Notes: generated by a model not told the origin, from the sequence alone. A stretch of 64,000 bases of DNA from Paracoccaceae bacterium (GCA_002402045.2 NVUX02000026.1:62001-126000), one strand, 5' to 3'; positions 36,909-45,639 are shown, numbered from the stretch's first letter. Numbers and translations are program-made.

Positions 36909-38560
36909 GCATCGGCATGGCGCTTTTGGTGCATGACCATCTACCCCGTGCGGCCTCATTGGTGCGGGCACTGCATGCTGCGGGGTTTAAAATCGCTATT
37001 CATGTGGATGCAAAGGTTGCGGATCAGGCGCATAGCGACTTCCTGCAAACACTGGCCGCGTTGGATAACGTGGTTTTTGCCCCTCGCATCAATTGTGAAT
37101 GGGGCCGGTTTTCGCTGGTGCAAGCGCAATTGGTGACATCTGAAGCGCTGCTCAATGCCTTTAGCGATGTTTCTCATGTTATGCTGGTGTCCGGTTCTTG
37201 CCTGCCAAATCGCCCTCTGCCTGAGCTGATTTCCTTTTTGGAGCGCCACATGGACACTGATTTTATCGAATCAGTGGTTGTTGGTGGCATGAACTGGATA
37301 AAAGGCGGGCTGGAGGCCGAGCGTTTCAGCCTATATTTCCCGTTGTCCTTTATCTCACACCGCCGCCGCTTTGATGCGCTGGTGTGGTTACAGCGAAAGC
37401 TAAGAGTGCGCCGGAAACTACCCGAAGGGCTAACCCCGCATATTGGATCGCAATGGTGGGCGCTCACCCGCAGCACACTTCAGGCCATTCTTGCCGACCC
37501 TTTGCGCGCGTCTTATGACACGTTTTTCAAGCAGAGCTGGATACCGGATGAGTCCTATTTCCAAAGCCTTGCGCGCAAACACAGCCGTAAAATCAGGTCG
37601 CGTTCGCTCACCTTTGCCCGCTTTGATTTTCGCGGCAAGCCGATGATGTTTTATGATGATCACGCCAAACATATTGAGCATCTGGACAGTTTTTTTGTCC
37701 GCAAAGTGTGGCACGGAGCGGATGCGCTTTATCAAAACCTGTTGGACAGTAACCGCGATGCCGCGCCGCGCAATCCGGATATGGCCGTGGCTTTTCAGGC
37801 GAATACCACCCGGGCAGAATCTCGCTGGCTTATGGGCCGCAAGGGGCTATTTATGCAAGGCCGTGCCCCGCGCCTGATAGACCTGAACACCGCCACTACC
37901 TACACAGTATTAAGCGGTTTTGACCGTGTTTTCAGCGGGTTATCCCCATGGTTGGCGCAGCAAACCGGTATCATATTGCATGAAGATATATGGTCAAAAA
38001 ACAAAAATAAATTTGCCACTGCCGCGCACATACTTAAGCGCAATATGGCCAGTAGCCGGCGGATAAGGGATAATAATGCTGAAGGTTTTTTGCTGAATTT
38101 CATCTGGAATCATGCGGATGACGACCCGATTTTCAATTTTGATCCAAATACTAGCCCGAGTCTTGCGAAATTTATTTCCAAAGACAAAAACGCGCGGGTC
38201 TATCATATCCGCTCGGCTTGGCTGCTTGACCTGTTGCGGGAAGATAACCGCAACATAGAAGATTTACGCACGCGCGTGCCAAAATTGGCGTTAAAGGAGC
38301 AGGCTCAGCTGGCGGCCCTGCAGGGTGGTGCGGCCGATATCCGCATTATTTCATTGGCTGAAATCTATTCCCAGCCTGGTGCTGTGTTGGAAGACCTGCT
38401 TCTTGCTTTGCGCCCGCGCCTTGCCAATAAAAACCGCGATATGCCGGCATTTTTGCCGCATGAGCAGCTGGAATCCTATATTGAATTTTTGCAGGATTTG
38501 GGGTTAAACTTGGATACATCGCTTTCCATAGGCCTCGATCAGCGTGGTGAAAACACATGA
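36905..38560 (+). CDS. Branch-type (GT14-like) glycosyltransferase with unknown C-terminal domain
   Basis: The 551-residue protein has an N-terminal domain of the Core-2/I-branching N-acetylglucosaminyltransferase type: IHVDAKVADQAH (about 32-43), the WGRFSLVQAQL motif (about 66-76) and VMLVSGSCLPNRPLPELISF (about 92-111). The C-terminal half (about 300-551) matches no family I can name with certainty. It may be the DUF5928-type domain that I recall as accompanying such enzymes in Rhodobacterales. The ATG at 36905 overlaps the previous stop. Such transferases usually add beta-1,6-linked branches. Confidence 0.78.
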   Translation: MSIGMALLVHDHLPRAASLVRALHAAGFKIAIHVDAKVADQAHSDFLQTLAALDNVVFAPRINCEWGRFSLVQAQLVTSEALLNAFSDVSHVMLVSGSCLPNRPLPELISFLERHMDTDFIESVVVGGMNWIKGGLEAERFSLYFPLSFISHRRRFDALVWLQRKLRVRRKLPEGLTPHIGSQWWALTRSTLQAILADPLRASYDTFFKQSWIPDESYFQSLARKHSRKIRSRSLTFARFDFRGKPMMFYDDHAKHIEHLDSFFVRKVWHGADALYQNLLDSNRDAAPRNPDMAVAFQANTTRAESRWLMGRKGLFMQGRAPRLIDLNTATTYTVLSGFDRVFSGLSPWLAQQTGIILHEDIWSKNKNKFATAAHILKRNMASSRRIRDNNAEGFLLNFIWNHADDDPIFNFDPNTSPSLAKFISKDKNARVYHIRSAWLLDLLREDNRNIEDLRTRVPKLALKEQAQLAALQGGAADIRIISLAEIYSQPGAVLEDLLLALRPRLANKNRDMPAFLPHEQLESYIEFLQDLGLNLDTSLSIGLDQRGENT

Positions 38561-40017
38561 ACGCTCAACCCTTTACCAGCTTTATTATGCTTGGCTCCAT
38601 GCGCAGTGGCTCCAATTTGTTGGAGATGTTTCTGAACCAATATGACGGGCTGACCTGCCATGGGGAGCTGTTTCATAAGTCGTTTATCGGGGTGCAAGAT
38701 TGCCAAAACTACCTCGGCATAGATATGGAGGCCCGAAACGAAAATCCGCAGCGGCTGTTGGATGCGGTGAGCGCCAATAATCCCAAAAAAATTACTGGAT
38801 TCCGGTTTTTCCAAGATCACGATATGCAGGTGATGGAGGCGGCCCTGAAAAATCAATATTGCGCCAAGATTATACTCACCCGAGACCCTGTAGCCAGCTT
38901 TGTGTCGCTGCAAATTGCGATGAAAACCCAGCAATGGCTGGTCTCCGATATTGCACACCGCAGGAACGTTCAAATCCATTTTGATCTTGAGGAATATGCG
39001 ACCTATCTAACATATCGCACTACCTATTATGACAGAATCGCCGCGTCGCTTGCCAGAAGTGAGCAACCCTATTTCGAGATTGACTATACCCAGTTAAACG
39101 ATGTGGAAAGTATCAACCGCCTTGCCGCATTTATTGGGGATAGGGCCGGGAGGGCGACCCTGAATGAGCCGATAAAGCGGCAAAACCCCGGTGCGTTGGC
39201 CAGTAAAATTTCCAACATTGAAGAGGTACGCAGAGCGCTTGATGCCCCGAGCCTGAGTGAGCGACCGCCGCCGATTTTAACGCCGATTCTGGAAAGCGGG
39301 ACCGACCTTTCCAGAGCCTATTTTAGCCGCAATAACACTTTGGTATTTGGGCCTGTGCCCGGGGTGCCAGATAAAGGTGTGCGAAAATGGCTAGAGGCTC
39401 AAAACAGTGGGGCGCTGGAAAACGGGTTTTCCTCACACAAGTTTGCTGAGTGGAAGGCGAAAAACAAAAGCCCAACCTTTTTTAGCGCGGTGCGGCATCC
39501 GGTTTTGCGGGCCTATAATGCGTTTATGCTGAAAGTTTTCGCAACCACATCAGATAGTTATATCGCTATTAGGCAAGATTTAGAAAACCAGTTTGGCATA
39601 ATTTTGCCGCAAGGCAAGATTTCGCCAGAGCATGATAGGCATTTACTGGAGCGAAATGGGTATGGTGTGGAGGAACACCGGATTAGCTTTAAGCTGTTTT
39701 TGATATTTGTAGCGGCCAACCTAAATAACAAAACCAAAATTCGGCAAGATGGCAAATGGCAGCTTCAAACCGAGATCATTCGCCGCTACCGGATTCTACA
39801 TCCAGACGTGATTGTTTTGAAAGAGAAAAACCTGAGTGCCGGGCTTAAATACCTAAGCAACCTGCTCAATTTCTCGCCAATTTATAATTGGACTAATGAG
39901 CCAGACCCGGCATTTTCATTCCCGCTGAGCGAGATTTATGACGCAGAGGTGGAGGCCCTCGCCCGCGAAGCCTACGGGCAGGATTACCTAGAATTAGGCT
40001 ATGATGACCTTTACTAG
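38557..40017 (+). CDS. Sulfotransferase with two sulfotransferase-like halves
   Basis: The 486-residue protein has an N-terminal PAPS-dependent sulfotransferase domain: phosphosulfate-binding SMRSGSNLLEMF (14-25) and the 3'-phosphate-binding LTRDPVASFVSLQ (107-119). The second half (about 255-486) looks like another sulfotransferase. A VPGVPDKGVRKWLEAQ segment (267-282) sits where the first PAPS loop should be, and FFSAVRHPVLRAYNAF (308-323) where the second should be, but the first loop is degenerate. It likely transfers sulfate to the glycan made by the preceding enzymes. It is last in the operon and interlocks with convergent ptsN (shared CTAG). Confidence 0.8.
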   Translation: MNAQPFTSFIMLGSMRSGSNLLEMFLNQYDGLTCHGELFHKSFIGVQDCQNYLGIDMEARNENPQRLLDAVSANNPKKITGFRFFQDHDMQVMEAALKNQYCAKIILTRDPVASFVSLQIAMKTQQWLVSDIAHRRNVQIHFDLEEYATYLTYRTTYYDRIAASLARSEQPYFEIDYTQLNDVESINRLAAFIGDRAGRATLNEPIKRQNPGALASKISNIEEVRRALDAPSLSERPPPILTPILESGTDLSRAYFSRNNTLVFGPVPGVPDKGVRKWLEAQNSGALENGFSSHKFAEWKAKNKSPTFFSAVRHPVLRAYNAFMLKVFATTSDSYIAIRQDLENQFGIILPQGKISPEHDRHLLERNGYGVEEHRISFKLFLIFVAANLNNKTKIRQDGKWQLQTEIIRRYRILHPDVIVLKEKNLSAGLKYLSNLLNFSPIYNWTNEPDPAFSFPLSEIYDAEVEALAREAYGQDYLELGYDDLY

Positions 40018-40478
40018 GCTGCCTTTGAGCGCTCGTTTTCCAGCAAAATAGAATAAATCGCGGCGGCATCGCGAGTTGAGCGCAGCTTTTGGCAGGTGGC
40101 GTCATTCCGCAATGTGCGGGAAACGCGTGCCAATGATTTGAGGTGATCGGTCACGGCACTTTCAGGCGCAAACAGCACAAAAACAAGATCTGCCGGTTGG
40201 CGGTCTACGGCGCTAAAATCAACCGGCGTTTCGAGGTGTAAAAACACGCCGCAAACCTGCTTGATTTCGGGTAGGCGGGCATGAGGGATGGCCACACCAT
40301 TCCCCATGCCGGTTGGGCCCAGCAGCTCTCGTGCCTGCAAAGCAGAAAGCAGCCTGGCTTCGGGAAGGTCATAGACCTTTGCCGCCAGAGCTGCCGCGTC
40401 TTGCAAAACGCGTTTTTTGCTACCGGCTTTGGCGTCTGCCACAATCGCCTCAGGCAACAGAAATTTTGAAAGCTCCAT
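40014..40478 (-). CDS. ptsN: PTS IIA-like nitrogen regulatory protein PtsN
   Basis: PtsN (EIIA-Ntr) is the terminal phosphoryl acceptor of the nitrogen PTS and regulates potassium and stress responses. The 154-residue protein has the phosphorylated His66 in GVAIPHARLP, preceded by LGPTGMGN, and the later PVDFSAVDRQPADLVFVLFA (about 88-107). Its place downstream of rpoN and hpf matches the classic proteobacterial order. Confidence 0.95.
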   Translation of the reverse strand: MELSKFLLPEAIVADAKAGSKKRVLQDAAALAAKVYDLPEARLLSALQARELLGPTGMGNGVAIPHARLPEIKQVCGVFLHLETPVDFSAVDRQPADLVFVLFAPESAVTDHLKSLARVSRTLRNDATCQKLRSTRDAAAIYSILLENERSKAA

Positions 40479-40513
40479 AACGGGCCCTAACCTTACTTAG
40501 TTTTTGAGTTGCG

Positions 40514-41083
40514 CTATTTAATGTTGCGCGGATCAATCCAGCCGACATTGCCGTCGTCACGCGTGTGCACAACATTTACACCGCCATGCTTAACGTTCCG
40601 AAACACCAGCATATTGGCGCCCATCAGCTCCATCTGCATTACGGCTTCACCCACGCTCAGAGTCTGCACCGAGGTTTCCATCTCAGCCACAATAAGCGGC
40701 TGCAGGTTTTCCGGCTCTTCATCCTCTTTTGGCGTTTCAATCACAAATGTTGGCGCGCCGATGCTTTCAATCGGGTCGATCCGGTCTTTGTGATGGTTTT
40801 TCAGCCGGCGCTTATAGCGGCGAAGCTGTTTTTCCAATTTGGAAAGCGCAGCATCAAAGCTGGCATATACATCATCATTGTGGCCGGTAGCCTTGGCGAT
40901 CATGCCGGTGGCAAGGTGCACCATGGCACTGGCCACAAATTCGTGCCCGTCTTTGGAAAAAGTTACATGCGCCTCGACAGGGCGGTCAAAATATTTGCCG
41001 ACCGTGCTCACGAGCTCTTCATTAACATGCGAGGTGAGGGCCTCGCCCACATCCATATGTTTTCCGCTAACTTGAATTTGCAT
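40514..41083 (-). CDS. hpf: Ribosome hibernation promoting factor, long form
   Basis: Long HPF pairs idle 70S ribosomes into 100S dimers. The 189-residue protein has the N-terminal S30AE domain (QIQVSGKHMDVGEALTSHV at the start, DDVYASFDAALSKLEKQLRR at about 69-88). A linker and the C-terminal dimerisation domain follow (about 128-185: TLSVGEAVMQMELMGANMLV, then FRN). The C-domain makes it the long form, able to dimerise ribosomes without RMF. It sits between rpoN and ptsN. Confidence 0.95.
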   Translation of the reverse strand: MQIQVSGKHMDVGEALTSHVNEELVSTVGKYFDRPVEAHVTFSKDGHEFVASAMVHLATGMIAKATGHNDDVYASFDAALSKLEKQLRRYKRRLKNHHKDRIDPIESIGAPTFVIETPKEDEEPENLQPLIVAEMETSVQTLSVGEAVMQMELMGANMLVFRNVKHGGVNVVHTRDDGNVGWIDPRNIK

Positions 41084-41176
41084 ATCATCTCCCCGATTGA
41101 GCCAAGCAAAATTGCCCGGACTTTAAAATAAACCGGTTCTACAGGGCGCAGAACCTATGGGCGCTTAACGCTAAAG

Positions 41177-42466
41177 TCAACCGCTCTGTGGATGCATTTT
41201 TTTGCGACGCACAACGGAAGACGGTATTCCCATAGCCTCACGATATTTCGCAACGGTCCGACGTGCAATATCTACACCGTCACTTCGCAAAATATTTACA
41301 AGTCCGTCATCTGAGAGGGTATTTTTGTAGCTTTCTTGCGCGATATGGTGTTTAATACGCGCGCGGGTGCCAAGCGCCGAAAATTCCGAAATTTTGTTAA
41401 TACTTGCAATTTTTGCGGTAAAGAAATGTTTTAGCTCGAAGGTGCCGCGATGGCAATTCAGGTATTTTCCGGCCGTAACGCGGCTAACGGTTGATTCGTG
41501 AACCCCGATTTCATCAGCAATCATCGACAGTGTTAGTGGCCGCATGGCAATATCGCCGCTTTCAAACCACGCAAATTGGTGGGCCACGATCGCGCTGGCG
41601 ACTTTCAGAATGGTATTTGCCCGCTGATCCAGCGCTCTAATCAACCAATGAGCTGATTCAAGGTTTTTCTGGGCAAAATCAGCCGCGGCTTCGCTGGTTT
41701 TAGTCACGGTGGCCGTATAGGTTTGGTCAACCAGCACCTTGGGCAAGGCGTCTTCAATCAAGGCCACATGCCACATGCCCATTTCGCCCGGCCTCACATC
41801 GATCTCGGGCACCACATCTAGCACGGGCACAGGGCCAAGCTCTGCTCCCGGGCGCGGGTTGAGCGCCCGGATTTCGGCGAATATCTCGCGCATATCGCTT
41901 TCTGATTCGCCCGTTTTGGTCGCCAGCGCCGCCACATCGTCTTTTGCCACCAAGATCAGGTTATCCAGCACCGTTTCAATAACAGGGTCAAAGCGGTTTT
42001 GGGCTTTAAGTTGCAAGCCCAAACACTCCGCCACCGAGCGCGCGCCAATGCCAGAAGGCTCGCAAGCTTGCACAGCTGCCAGCGCCGCTTCAATATCACA
42101 GGTTGTGGCTTTCAGCCGATCTGCCAGCTCAAAAACCGGGCTGCGCAAATATCCGCTATCACTTAGCTCGCCTGCCAGTGCTTTGGCGTGCGCTGCCACG
42201 TGCACCGGCAAGCGCATCAGCCCGATTTGCCGATGTAGCGCTTCCAGGCGCGTTTCAGCGTCGCCAAGGGCCTCAAGCGCGGAAAACCCGTCATTATGCG
42301 ACCGTGAGCTCGGCAGCTCCAGCAGCGGGTTCTTCTCGGCTTCGGCCTCCAAATAGGCTTCTAGCTCTGCGCCGCTCAACTGCAACACATAGATAGCCTG
42401 CTGCAAGCGCGGCGACATCGCCAGCTTTTGCTGCTGTCTTAGCTCTATACGTAGTGCAATGCCCAT
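41177..42466 (-). CDS. rpoN: RNA polymerase sigma-54 factor
   Basis: Sigma-54 directs RNA polymerase to -24/-12 promoters and needs enhancer-binding activators. The 429-residue protein has the Gln/Leu-rich region I (LRQQQKLAMSPRLQQAIYVL), an acidic region II, a core-binding domain, the DNA-binding helix-turn-helix and the C-terminal RpoN box ARRTVAKYREAMGIPSS (about 405-421). It is at the short end of the family. The ATG at 42466 has AAAGGG in front; the frame extends one codon further to a TTG. Confidence 0.96.
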   Translation of the reverse strand: MGIALRIELRQQQKLAMSPRLQQAIYVLQLSGAELEAYLEAEAEKNPLLELPSSRSHNDGFSALEALGDAETRLEALHRQIGLMRLPVHVAAHAKALAGELSDSGYLRSPVFELADRLKATTCDIEAALAAVQACEPSGIGARSVAECLGLQLKAQNRFDPVIETVLDNLILVAKDDVAALATKTGESESDMREIFAEIRALNPRPGAELGPVPVLDVVPEIDVRPGEMGMWHVALIEDALPKVLVDQTYTATVTKTSEAAADFAQKNLESAHWLIRALDQRANTILKVASAIVAHQFAWFESGDIAMRPLTLSMIADEIGVHESTVSRVTAGKYLNCHRGTFELKHFFTAKIASINKISEFSALGTRARIKHHIAQESYKNTLSDDGLVNILRSDGVDIARRTVAKYREAMGIPSSVVRRKKMHPQSG

Positions 42467-42481
42467 CAAGGCCCTTTCGCC

Positions 42482-43231
42482 TTAAATCTTGAACTGTTCG
42501 CCCAGATAAACCTGCCGAACCTGCTTATCTTGCACCACTTCTTGCGGCGTGCCGCTCATCAAAACGGTGCCATCGTGCAAAATGTAGGCCCGATCAACAA
42601 TCTCTAAGGTCTCTCTTACATTATGATCGGTTATCAAAACACCAATGCCGCGATCTTTTAAGTGAGAAACCAAATCTCTGATCTCGTTTACCGCTATCGG
42701 GTCCACCCCGGCGAAAGGCTCATCAAACAGCACATATTTGGGCTGGCTGGCAAGGCAACGCGCAATTTCCACCCGTCGCCGCTCCCCGCCCGATAGCGCA
42801 AGCGCCGATGCGCGGCGTAAATGGGTGATGGAAAATTCGGCCAAAAGCTCGTCGAGCATTTTTTGTTGCTGGCGGCGGCCTTTGATATTCAGCTCCAGAA
42901 TAGAGCGGATATTGTCCTCTACCGACATGCCACGAAAAATTGAGGCTTCCTGTGGCAAATATCCGATGCCCATTTTGGCGCGGCGATACATTGGCAAAAA
43001 TGTAATATCGACACCATCTATCAGGACCGAGCCGGCATCCGGGTTTACCAAGCCTGCGATGGAGTAAAAACAGGTGGTTTTTCCGGCGCCGTTGGGCCCG
43101 AGCAGGGCCACAACCTCACCCCGGCGCAGCTCTAGCGAAACATCACGCAAAACCGGTCGCTTTTTGTAGCTTTTGCCAATATTGCGGATGACTAAACCGC
43201 CTTGGCCATCAGTAACTTCAAGCGCTGGCAT
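42482..43231 (-). CDS. lptB: LPS export ABC transporter ATP-binding protein LptB
   Basis: LptB powers extraction of lipopolysaccharide from the inner membrane with LptFG. The 249-residue protein has Walker A GPNGAGKTT (about 44-52), a Q-loop in YLPQEASIFRGM, signature LSGGERRRVEIA (about 145-156), Walker B YVLFDEPFAGVDP and the H-loop VLITDHNVRET. These sequences are characteristic of LptB rather than a generic ATPase. Its start overlaps the lptA stop by one base. Confidence 0.96.
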   Translation of the reverse strand: MPALEVTDGQGGLVIRNIGKSYKKRPVLRDVSLELRRGEVVALLGPNGAGKTTCFYSIAGLVNPDAGSVLIDGVDITFLPMYRRAKMGIGYLPQEASIFRGMSVEDNIRSILELNIKGRRQQQKMLDELLAEFSITHLRRASALALSGGERRRVEIARCLASQPKYVLFDEPFAGVDPIAVNEIRDLVSHLKDRGIGVLITDHNVRETLEIVDRAYILHDGTVLMSGTPQEVVQDKQVRQVYLGEQFKI

Positions 43232-43719
43232 CAGTTGCCGCCTGTCTGAAATATTGTTTGCACGCGGCCTTCCATTTGGGCGGTACCCGCGTTTAGGTCT
43301 ATTCTAAGCTTTTGGCCGGAAAGTGCATTTTGCCCTTGGATCAAAATCACATTGCCTTCCATCAGCACGTTGCCCGCTACCAGCTCATAGGTGGCCGTGT
43401 CCGCCTGCGCAGAATCCGGCCCGCTCACAAAAACCACATTGCCCGATGCCATTAAGGCCCGCACGGCCCCCGTACCGCCTTCGGTATCATAAACCACCTC
43501 AACCCGGTCCGCAGAGAGCTTCAGCTCGCCCATGCCAGCAACCACATTGCCGGTAAAAACCGCCATTTGGGTGGCTTGGTCGATCGAGAGCGTATCCGCC
43601 GCGATTTCCACCTGCTCCGCCACCCCTGCACCAAGCGAGCCAAAAGGCAGGGCGGCACCTTGCGCAAAAGCGGCCACGGCAAACAGGGACATCACAAGGG
43701 AAAGCAGCCAAGTCTTCAT
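43231..43719 (-). CDS. lptA: Periplasmic LPS-transport protein LptA
   Basis: LptA forms the periplasmic bridge that carries lipopolysaccharide to the outer membrane. The 162-residue protein has a signal peptide (MKTWLLSLVMSLFAVAAFA, about 1-19) and an OstA-type beta-jellyroll (about 30-155) with ADTLSIDQATQMAVFTGNVV. The ATG at 43719 is chosen because it begins the signal peptide; an in-frame start at 43854 would lie inside lptC. It sits between lptC and lptB with one- or two-base spacings. Confidence 0.92.
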   Translation of the reverse strand: MKTWLLSLVMSLFAVAAFAQGAALPFGSLGAGVAEQVEIAADTLSIDQATQMAVFTGNVVAGMGELKLSADRVEVVYDTEGGTGAVRALMASGNVVFVSGPDSAQADTATYELVAGNVLMEGNVILIQGQNALSGQKLRIDLNAGTAQMEGRVQTIFQTGGN

Positions 43720-43720
43720 T

Positions 43721-44329
43721 TTATTCACTTCCGTTTTGCAGGTCATACAGCATCCTAACGTTATTTTCGAACCAAAGCACCCGGTTTTCACCCTCATTTG
43801 ATTCAATTCGGAAATTGTCCGCCGAAATCTGCCCCAGCGGCCCATTGGCCACAATGCCCGAGCCTTGCAGCTCTCCTGAAGCCATCAATAGATGCAGGGT
43901 ATCCACGACCGCCACGTTTCCGTCAGATGTTTCCAGCTGGCCACCGGTTTCAAACCACACGGTTTGCGCTGACACATCCATCAGCGCTGTCTCAGACGTG
44001 ACTTTCGCCCAAGTGTCTGAGCCAAATTGAAATTCCACATCAAGATTTGTGATCACAACCAGAGTGTTGCTACCCTCCATTGGCCGGATCTCATCTGCCA
44101 AAAGATGAAAAGGTTCACCCTTTTTTGTGACCCCGCTAATCTGCGGGTTTTTGATAAAGCTCCCCTTTTCCAGCGTCTCGATATCGGCGCGGGAAAAGGT
44201 AAAGCTCGTCTCAAAACTGTCTTCGCTGTTAAACAAAAACACTGTGCCCAGCACCCCGAGCGCGATCAACGGCAGCAGGATTTTGAGCCACGCCACCATG
44301 CGCGAATATGAGCTGTGGCTGCGGGCCAT
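43721..44329 (-). CDS. lptC: LPS export protein LptC
   Basis: LptC is a bitopic inner-membrane protein that receives lipopolysaccharide from LptBFG and passes it to LptA. The 202-residue protein has one membrane segment (about 14-31) and a periplasmic domain with the DUF1239-type pattern (KNPQISGVTKKGEPFHLLAD, about 57-76). Its start overlaps the rnd stop by one base, and it is followed by lptA and lptB. Confidence 0.9.
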   Translation of the reverse strand: MARSHSSYSRMVAWLKILLPLIALGVLGTVFLFNSEDSFETSFTFSRADIETLEKGSFIKNPQISGVTKKGEPFHLLADEIRPMEGSNTLVVITNLDVEFQFGSDTWAKVTSETALMDVSAQTVWFETGGQLETSDGNVAVVDTLHLLMASGELQGSGIVANGPLGQISADNFRIESNEGENRVLWFENNVRMLYDLQNGSE

Positions 44330-44940
44330 CAGTGGGAGAAAATATCGGTTTCCGGCCAGCCAGCGAGGTCCAACGCCGCGCGGTGGGGGAGGAAATCAAA
44401 ACAAGCCTGCGCTAGCTCAAGGCGGCCCTCGCGGGTGAGATTGGTGTTGAGGATATCCATAAGCCTATGAAGATAAAGCACATCTGACGCCGCATAGGAA
44501 AGCTGCGCCTCTGTCAGCTCTGGTGCGCCCCAATCACTGCTTTGCTGATATTTGGAAATATCAACCTTGAGCAGCTCTTGCAAAAGATTTTTAAGGCCGT
44601 GGCGGTCTGTGTATGTGCGCACAAGTTTTGAGGCGATTTTGGTGCAGTAAACCGGCGATGTAACGGCGCCAAAACGGTGCAGCATTACGGCGATATCAAA
44701 GCGGCCAAAGTGGAAAAGCTTAAGTTTTGACGGGTCGGTCAGTAGCTTCACAAGGTTCGGTGCTTCGGTCTGCTCCTGCGAGATTTGCACCATATGGGCA
44801 TTACCATCGCCTGCAGAAAGCTGCACAAGGCACAGCCTATCACGGTGCGGGTGCAGCCCCATGGTTTCACTATCAATGGCGATCACATCGCCAAGGTCAA
44901 GATCATCAGGAAGGTCGCCTTTGTGGAGGTAGTTGGTCAT
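44329..44940 (-). CDS. rnd: Ribonuclease D, short form
   Basis: RNase D trims tRNA 3' ends. The 203-residue protein has the DEDDy exonuclease set: Asp and Glu in IAIDSETMGLHPHRDRL (about 20-36), Asp in HFGRFDIAVMLHRFG (about 77-91), and Tyr and Asp in SYAASDVLYLHRLM (about 150-163). It has no HRDC domain, as is usual for short alphaproteobacterial versions. The ATG at 44940 gives the family opening. It heads the rnd-lptC-lptA-lptB-rpoN-hpf-ptsN unit. Confidence 0.92.
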   Translation of the reverse strand: MTNYLHKGDLPDDLDLGDVIAIDSETMGLHPHRDRLCLVQLSAGDGNAHMVQISQEQTEAPNLVKLLTDPSKLKLFHFGRFDIAVMLHRFGAVTSPVYCTKIASKLVRTYTDRHGLKNLLQELLKVDISKYQQSSDWGAPELTEAQLSYAASDVLYLHRLMDILNTNLTREGRLELAQACFDFLPHRAALDLAGWPETDIFSH

Positions 44941-45064
44941 GGAATGCCTGCTTTGAAATGGGTTTGGAGGAGTGTAGCGCATTGGCGGTTAACACAAAAC
45001 CATCAAATGTTAGGCGGGCGGGGATTTGCTGGTTGAATGAAGTGCCGATCGGAAAGCGTGCCCT

Positions 45065-45559
45065 TTAATTTGGACGGTTAACGGGGATTTCGTTTATCAC
45101 GTCACCTGTCTTAATGCCGTCAATGAAGCCCAAAAAGCTTTCCACAACGGTGGTTGAATTGTAGGTTTCTCCAGAAATTACAAACACCATGCCTTTGTTG
45201 ATACCTTTAACTGATAGCTCTGAATAGACTGGCTTACCGTTTCCCTTCAGTTCCTGCTTTGCAAAAGGCATCCGAATTGTTGCAAGGGCTCGTTTTTGCT
45301 CGACTATTTGTTCGCGCACAGAGGTAGAAAAGCACTCCTTGTTTTGACTCATTGTTCGAACAACTTCATAAGCCCCTAGAACCCACAGCCAAAAAAAATC
45401 GTAAACACGTTGCAAATCAGTGATTGTATCAGTCCAATTCTCCGACGATCCTATGAGCTCCTCACCAACATTTCTCAGGGTTTGAACTTGAGCAGAGGTA
45501 TAAAGCGAAAAACTTAGTAGGGGATTTTCGTCGATCATTTTTCTAATGCTATCATCCAT
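45065..45559 (-). CDS. Hypothetical protein
   Basis: This is a 164-residue protein I do not recognise. It is soluble-looking, with a helical first half (IRKMIDENPLLSFSLYTSAQ, then TDTITDLQRVYDFFWLWVLG) and a mixed second half with KGINKGMVFVISGETYNSTT. There is no signal peptide or repeated motif. Its codon use looks more AT-rich than that of neighbouring genes. It lies alone between rnd and pnp, which are otherwise conserved housekeeping genes, so it may have been acquired. A weak GAG ribosome-binding site precedes the ATG. Confidence 0.6.
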   Translation of the reverse strand: MDDSIRKMIDENPLLSFSLYTSAQVQTLRNVGEELIGSSENWTDTITDLQRVYDFFWLWVLGAYEVVRTMSQNKECFSTSVREQIVEQKRALATIRMPFAKQELKGNGKPVYSELSVKGINKGMVFVISGETYNSTTVVESFLGFIDGIKTGDVINEIPVNRPN

Positions 45560-45590
45560 CTATTAACTCTAATTCAAAGCACGCAAATAA

Positions 45591-45618
45591 AAAAGCCCCC
45601 GCCTTTCAGCAGGGGCTT
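45591..45618 (-). terminator. Intrinsic terminator after pnp
   Basis: On the minus strand AAGCCCC (45612-45618) pairs with GGGGCTT (45593-45599) around a 12-base loop. A T-rich tail (TTTTTTATTT) follows. It lies 22 bases beyond the pnp stop. Confidence 0.75.
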
Positions 45619-45639
45619 CTCAATTTCAGCAATTCGGCC

